Positions 59,010-64,000 of a stretch of DNA of 64,000 nt are shown here, piece after piece. The notes below the pieces were generated by a model. The model made no database searches. It was not told the origin of the DNA and was given only the letters and a program-made list of their open reading frames with translations. The stretch covers positions 1 through 64,000 of the forward strand of contig QANT01003847.1 in NCBI GenBank assembly GCA_003254885.1. Direction: 5' to 3'. Positions within the stretch are counted from its first letter, which is position 1, and the number at the start of each line of letters is the position of its first letter. Source of the DNA: Purshia tridentata (Eukaryota; Streptophyta; Magnoliopsida; Rosales; Rosaceae). The position numbers and the translations under genes are program-made.

Positions 59010-62000
59010 ATTACCCTCCCCTTAACATAAACCTTGTCCTCAAGGTTATTCAAAACTGGAAATCTGGGAACTTGTGGGTGAAGTCGTCATAATCCTCCCA
59101 AGTAGCATCTTCAACAGTGAGTCCCTTCCAATGAACAAGTAACTGAGTGCCTGCAGCATTGCCTTTCTTATAAATTCGTCTCTTAAACACAGCTTCAGGG
59201 GCTTCTTGTAAAGTACTAGCTTCCGGGATGGTTGGAAGTGTAGATATGGGGAGAACAGTTGCACCAAGATGTTTCTTCAGGCAACTGACATGGAAAACCG
59301 GATGTATCTTGGTTCCCAAAGGTAATTGCAGCTTATATGCTACCTTTCCAACCCTTTCAATGACTTCATATGGACCATAAAATTGTGGATGTAGCTTGTG
59401 AAAAGAGTGAGAAGCCAGGGACTGCAATTGATAGGGAACCAGCCTCAAATAAACAAAATCTCCCACGCTAAATTCCCTTTCAGACCTATGTTTATTAGCT
59501 TGAGTTTTCATTCGTTCTTGAGCTACCTCCAAATTAGTTTTCAGCATGGACAAGACCCTATCCCTCTCCAAAAGTGTCTGCTCTACCAAATCCAACCTTG
59601 CAGACCCCAGTTCATAAGATGGAACATGAGGAGGTTGATATCCATAAACCAACTCGAATGGTGTTGCCTTTGCAGACGTGTGAAAGGCAGTGTTATAGCT
59701 CCACTCTGCCCAAGCTAGCCATTGAACCTATTTCTTCGGCTGATAACTTGCAAAACACCTCAAATAGGTATCAAGACACCTATTCACCACTTCTGTTTGC
59801 CCATCACTTTGAGGATGATACCCCGAAGTCATGTTCAGTTTAGAACCTTGAAATTTGAATAACTCCTTCCAAAAAGCACTAACAAATATAGGATCTCTGT
59901 CACTGACAATTGAAGAAGGCATACCATGAAGTTTGAACACATGATCAACAAACACTTGAGCCACTGTGACAGCTGTGAAGGGGTGGCCTAAGGCAACAAA
60001 GTGGGCATATTTGGTCAGTCTATCAACCACTACGAATATCACCGATTTCCCTTTACATAAAGGTAACCCCACTATGAAATCCATACTTATATCAGTCCAG
60101 ACTTGGGTTGGAAATTGCAAGGGCTGTAACAGCCCTGGAGGTGCTATAGTCTCATATTTGTTCTGTTTGCAGATTGTACATTCAGCCACCCACTTCTTGA
60201 TGTCTTTTTTCATTCCTTGCCAATAAAAACCCTTTTTAACCCTCTTATAAGTCTTGAGTACCCCTGGATGCCCTGTAGTTGGGGTAGCATGATGCTCTTC
60301 AAAGATTCTAACCTTCCAAGGTGATGTAGGACTGAGGACAATTCGAGATTGGTATTTGAGGAACCCATTTTCCACATGAAATTTCCTCAATTTGGATTGG
60401 GGAGGACTATTTTCATCTATTGCAGCCAATTCTTGCAACTTATTAATTATCCATTCATCCTGCTCCGCGTGTCTCCTCAATTCATCCAACCAACCAAAAT
60501 AGGGGTAAGAGATTGCGGTGCATTCAAATTGCTCATTTAGAGGAGATTCTGCAAGTTTTGAAGCTCTCTGCACTCTAGATAGTGCATCTGCCACCAAATT
60601 TGCAGCGCCTTGCTTATATTGTATTTCATAATCAAATCCCAACAGCTTAGCTACCCACTTCTGTTGGAATGGAGTATTGGCTCGCTGATTCAAGAAGAAT
60701 TTCAAGCTGTTGTGGTCAGTTTTGATCACAAAATGTCACCCCTGGAGATATCCTTGCCATTTTCTCATAGCATGAACAATAGCAATAAGCTCCCTTTCAT
60801 ATGTTGACAATGCTTGGTTTCTTGGACCTAAGGCTTGGCTTGTAAAGGCTATTGGCCTACCATTTTGTTGTAAAACTGCCCCAATTCCAATGCCAGAGGC
60901 ATCACACTCTATTTCAAATGGTTGGGTGTAGTCGGGTAAGGCTAGCACTTGGGGAGAAGTCATAATGTCTTTGAGGTGCTGGAAAGCTTTGGTGGCTGCA
61001 TCTGTCCACAGGAATCCATCTTTCTTAGTTAACTGATATAGGGGTTGGCAAATTTTTCCATATCCAGGAACAAATTTTCTGTAATAGCCAGTCAACCCCA
61101 GAAACCCCCTTAATTCTTTGACTGTCATGGGAAGTGGCCAATCTACAATGGCCTGCAACTTGGAAGGATCAGCTGAAACTCCATTTCTAGATACGATGTG
61201 GCCCAAGTATTCTACCCTACACTGCCCAAAAGCACATTTCTGCTTTTTAACAAACAATTGATTCTGTTGGAGGATTTTTAGAACCACTTGCAAATGGGAT
61301 AGATGGTCTTCCCAACTTTTACTGTAAATCAATATGTCATCAAAGAATACCAGTATAAATTTCCTTAAAAATGGTCTAAACACATCATTCATAAGATTTT
61401 GGAAAGAAGCAGGTGCATTAGTTAGCCCAAAGGGCATAACTAGAAACTCATAGTGACCTTCGTGTGTTCGAAAGGTCGTCTTCTCCACATTTGTTGAATC
61501 CATCCTGATTTGGTGATATCTCGACCTTAAATCTAATTTAGTAAAATATTGAGCACCATGCAATTCCACTAAGAGGTCATCAATCAGGGGTATAGGATAC
61601 TTTTCCTTAATAGTGACTTTATTGAGCTCCCTGTAGTCCATACACATCCTCCATGTCCCCTCTTTCTTCTTAACCAACAACACAGGGGATGAAAAAGGGC
61701 TGTGACTTGCCCTGATAAACCCTGAACTCAACAATTCTTGCACTGCTTTTTCAATCTCAGTTTTCTGAAGTGGTCCATAGTGATAAGGTCTAACGCTAGG
61801 TGGTACAGCTCCAGTAATTAAAGGAATCTTATGGTCATGGGGTCTAGTAGGAGGTAGGGTCGTAGGTGTTTGAAAGACATGGTCAAAGCGCGCGACAACA
61901 AGTCCTGCAGTTCTTTCATTTGCTTAGTGTCCAAATCACATGCTTCGTTAATATCTGCAGTTATAGAATAAAGTAGTAGTACCAAGCTGGAAGTGTGCAG

Positions 62001-63564
62001 AACCTTTTCCAGTTGTTGCAGAGTGGCATCTTGGACCAAGGGTGTTTGAGATTGGGTATTTTCTATCTTATATCTTGTTGCCCCTTCGCTAAACTCCATT
62101 GTCATTAGCTGGAAATCCCATAACACAGGGCTCACTCTTGATAGCCACTGTACTCCCAATACCACATCACAACCCCTAAGAGGTAAGGCAAGGAGACGCA
62201 TAGTCACACATGGATAGGGTAGTGTTCAAACAGCCCTTGCTCTTGACTTTACCTCCATCTGCTATTAACACCTCAAACTCATTCGTTGGGTTCAATTTCC
62301 AGCCAAGTGTTTTGAGCAACCTGCAGTCCACGAAGTTATGGGTACTGCCAGAGTCCAAGAGAATCGTGACTGGGCAATTCTTAATGAACCCTGCAACTTT
62401 CATGGTGCGAATGGATTTATTGCACTGAAGTACCATAGAAAGCACACTCGCTCAATTCCTTCTGTTGTAATATCCTAGAGGGATCCACCTCAGTGTCGTC
62501 CACAATTATCTCTTGATCCTCCCCTTCCCAGTTCACATCTAAAACTAGTAGTTGTTTACGATCACACCTATGTCCCCAAGTATACTTAGCATCACAGTAA
62601 AAACAAAGTCCCTTTGCCTCTTTTGTTTGGACCTCTTCAGGTGTTAATTTCTTGAACAAGGGTAATCCAGCTGGTCTACTGGTGTTACTAATAGGTGGTG
62701 GCAAAATGGCGAGTGGTTTGGCAGTAGATGCTGGATTAGGAACTAGTGATGGCTTAACTCCAAGCTTGAGTTCAGTTAACTTAGCATCAATCTGGCCAGC
62801 TATAGCCATTGCTTCATGAACATTCACTGGGCGCAGCAATTTGACATCATAGCGCAACTCCTTCTTCAAACCACCCAGAAAACAACTCTTGAGTAATATA
62901 GGGCCGATGTCCCGAGTCCGATTTGCCAAACGGCGGAATTCCATCACATAGTCTTTAAGGGAACCAGTTTGCTTCAATTTGAAGAGAGCCTCCGCACTAT
63001 CATCGAACTCCGAAGGCCCAAATTCCCTGCAAAACGCCCGAGTAAAATCTTCCCATCGCGAGGTTGTTGATAGACAATCCAACCATCTAAACCATTGGAG
63101 TGCCTCATTCTCAAGATGGAAAGAGACAGTGGCTACCTTCTGATGCTCTGGCGTATTGTAGAGGGTGAAAAACTGCTCCGCTTTGTAGATCCAAACGAGT
63201 GGATCATCCCCCTCTGTAAAACGAGGAAAATCGATCCGAGTAGGCCATGGGGGGCGCTGCACACCACCCCCTCCCCCATTAAGACGACGGTGCCAGAAAT
63301 AGCCCCTCATCAACGGTCTCGGCAGTGTCGTCAATGTTCGTGTCGCCACCAGGCAAAGCGAGATCACGACGGAGCTGTGTAAAATAGACGCCAAGCTTGG
63401 CATCGACATGGGCAGGAAGAGAATCAGTTAAGGACTTAAGGTTGGTGGTGAGAGCAGTGAGGGAAGATTCAACAGCAGTGAGGCGAGCGTCCATTCTCCT
63501 CGCACGAGTAAGGTAGAGGGGCATACACAGGAAGGGAATAAGGATCGAAAATGGCTAATACCAA

Positions 63565-63832
63565 TGTAAGACCCCTTTCAACCTAGACTTGACAGTTATA
63601 GAGTATGGAAAGGAGACGAAGAAGATGATAGAAATCGCTAGAGCTGAAGCTCCAATAGAAAAGAACAATTCATTAATTCATAACTGCCTTACAATGAGGA
63701 AGCTACTGGGTATATATCAGTTAACAAACTAATTACCCGAAACACTGCCAGCTGGCAACCAATTAAACTAATTTGTAAACAAAACAATAATTGGAATTAA
63801 AATGTGACTAAGCTGATCACAGCTTCTTATCA
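63565..63832 (-). repeat. 5' LTR of the chromovirus fossil
   Basis: Same ends as its partner (TGATAAGAAGC...GGTCTTACA on the minus strand), 268 bases. Confidence 0.9.
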
Positions 63833-64000
63833 TTACCTCTGTTTCTCTTTTTCTTTTTTTTTCTTTTTTCTTTTTTTGTGGTGTTGGTTTTTATAAGCAT
63901 AAATTAACTAGAAACCCACTTTTTAGAAGATTGGTAACTAGATACCCTGCCAACCCAAGACTTAACTTAAGACCCGTTAATAGTGACTGATAGTAACTTC
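63833..64000. other. Window end, non-coding
   Basis: A T-rich tract and AT-rich sequence with nothing recognisable. Confidence 0.5.

Larger units (their letters stand above)
58743..63832 (-). mobile_element. Ty3/gypsy chromovirus fossil, nearly whole (5.1 kb)
   Basis: Two 267-268 base LTRs flank a minus-strand interior. A primer site TGGTATTAGCC lies just inside the 63.8-kb LTR. Gag is at about 63.4-62.5 kb with a knuckle-like CFYCDAKYTWGHRC, and protease (LLDSGSTHNFVD) near 62.4 kb. Reverse transcriptase with FDDILIYS is at about 61.7-61.2 kb and RNase H about 61.0-60.5 kb. Integrase (HHATPTTGHPG, GYHPQSDGQTEVVNR) is at about 60.4-59.7 kb, and a C-terminal chromodomain (LVHWKGLTVEDATWEDYDDF) near 59.1 kb. 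A purine tract AAGGGGAGGG precedes the other LTR. It looks almost complete, with about three breaks. The chromodomain and short LTRs suggest a small chromovirus clade such as Reina; the clade is not proven. Confidence 0.93.

Overview
This window is nuclear DNA of a flowering plant, a eudicot and possibly a woody rosid. The evidence is short-exon genes with GT-AG introns, plant-only families (YABBY, phytochrome kinase substrate, PMT-type methyltransferase), AT-rich spacers and many plant LTR retrotransposon fossils. The species cannot be fixed from the sequence. A run of ten N inside a poly-A tract (49181-49190) marks a draft-assembly gap.

Layout. From 0 to 17 kb the window is a gene island: a Golgi PMT2-type methyltransferase (+, coding 1465-4855), an intronless phytochrome kinase substrate gene (+, 6945-8483), a sphingoid base C4-hydroxylase (-, 11166-13282) and ORC6 of the replication origin complex (-, 14298-16520), whose promoter holds three E2F-type sites. 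At 17.6-17.9 kb two orphan 3'-terminal exons lie on the minus strand, beside a Ty1/copia element (18237-23768) whose LTRs are built almost wholly from a short GTTAGC-type tandem repeat. A strictosidine synthase-like gene (-, 24464-28807) follows.

From 29 to 46.5 kb the window is mostly transposon graveyard: a 415-bp inverted-repeat MITE; two very long gypsy-type LTRs in the same orientation; a minus-strand copia fossil cut off exactly where one of those LTRs begins; a 2.8-kb non-autonomous CACTA element full of GGGCGACGAA-type subterminal repeats; and a further repeat-bordered block. A YABBY2-type transcription factor gene (+, 47490-53365) has a 2.4-kb first intron that contains the assembly gap. 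From 54.8 kb to the end are a reverse-transcriptase-type RNase H remnant, a strongly decayed copia fossil (about 55.6-58.3 kb) and a nearly complete Ty3/gypsy chromovirus fossil (58743-63832, minus).

The host genes are unrelated in function (cell-wall polysaccharide synthesis, light signalling, sphingolipid hydroxylation, DNA replication, leaf polarity) and show no operon-like logic. Exon borders were set by eye from splice consensus, codon phase and remembered family sequences. Every multi-exon model closes in phase and gives a length near its Arabidopsis relative. No wholly new system was found. The observations most worth following are the minisatellite LTRs, the orphan exons and the E2F cluster.
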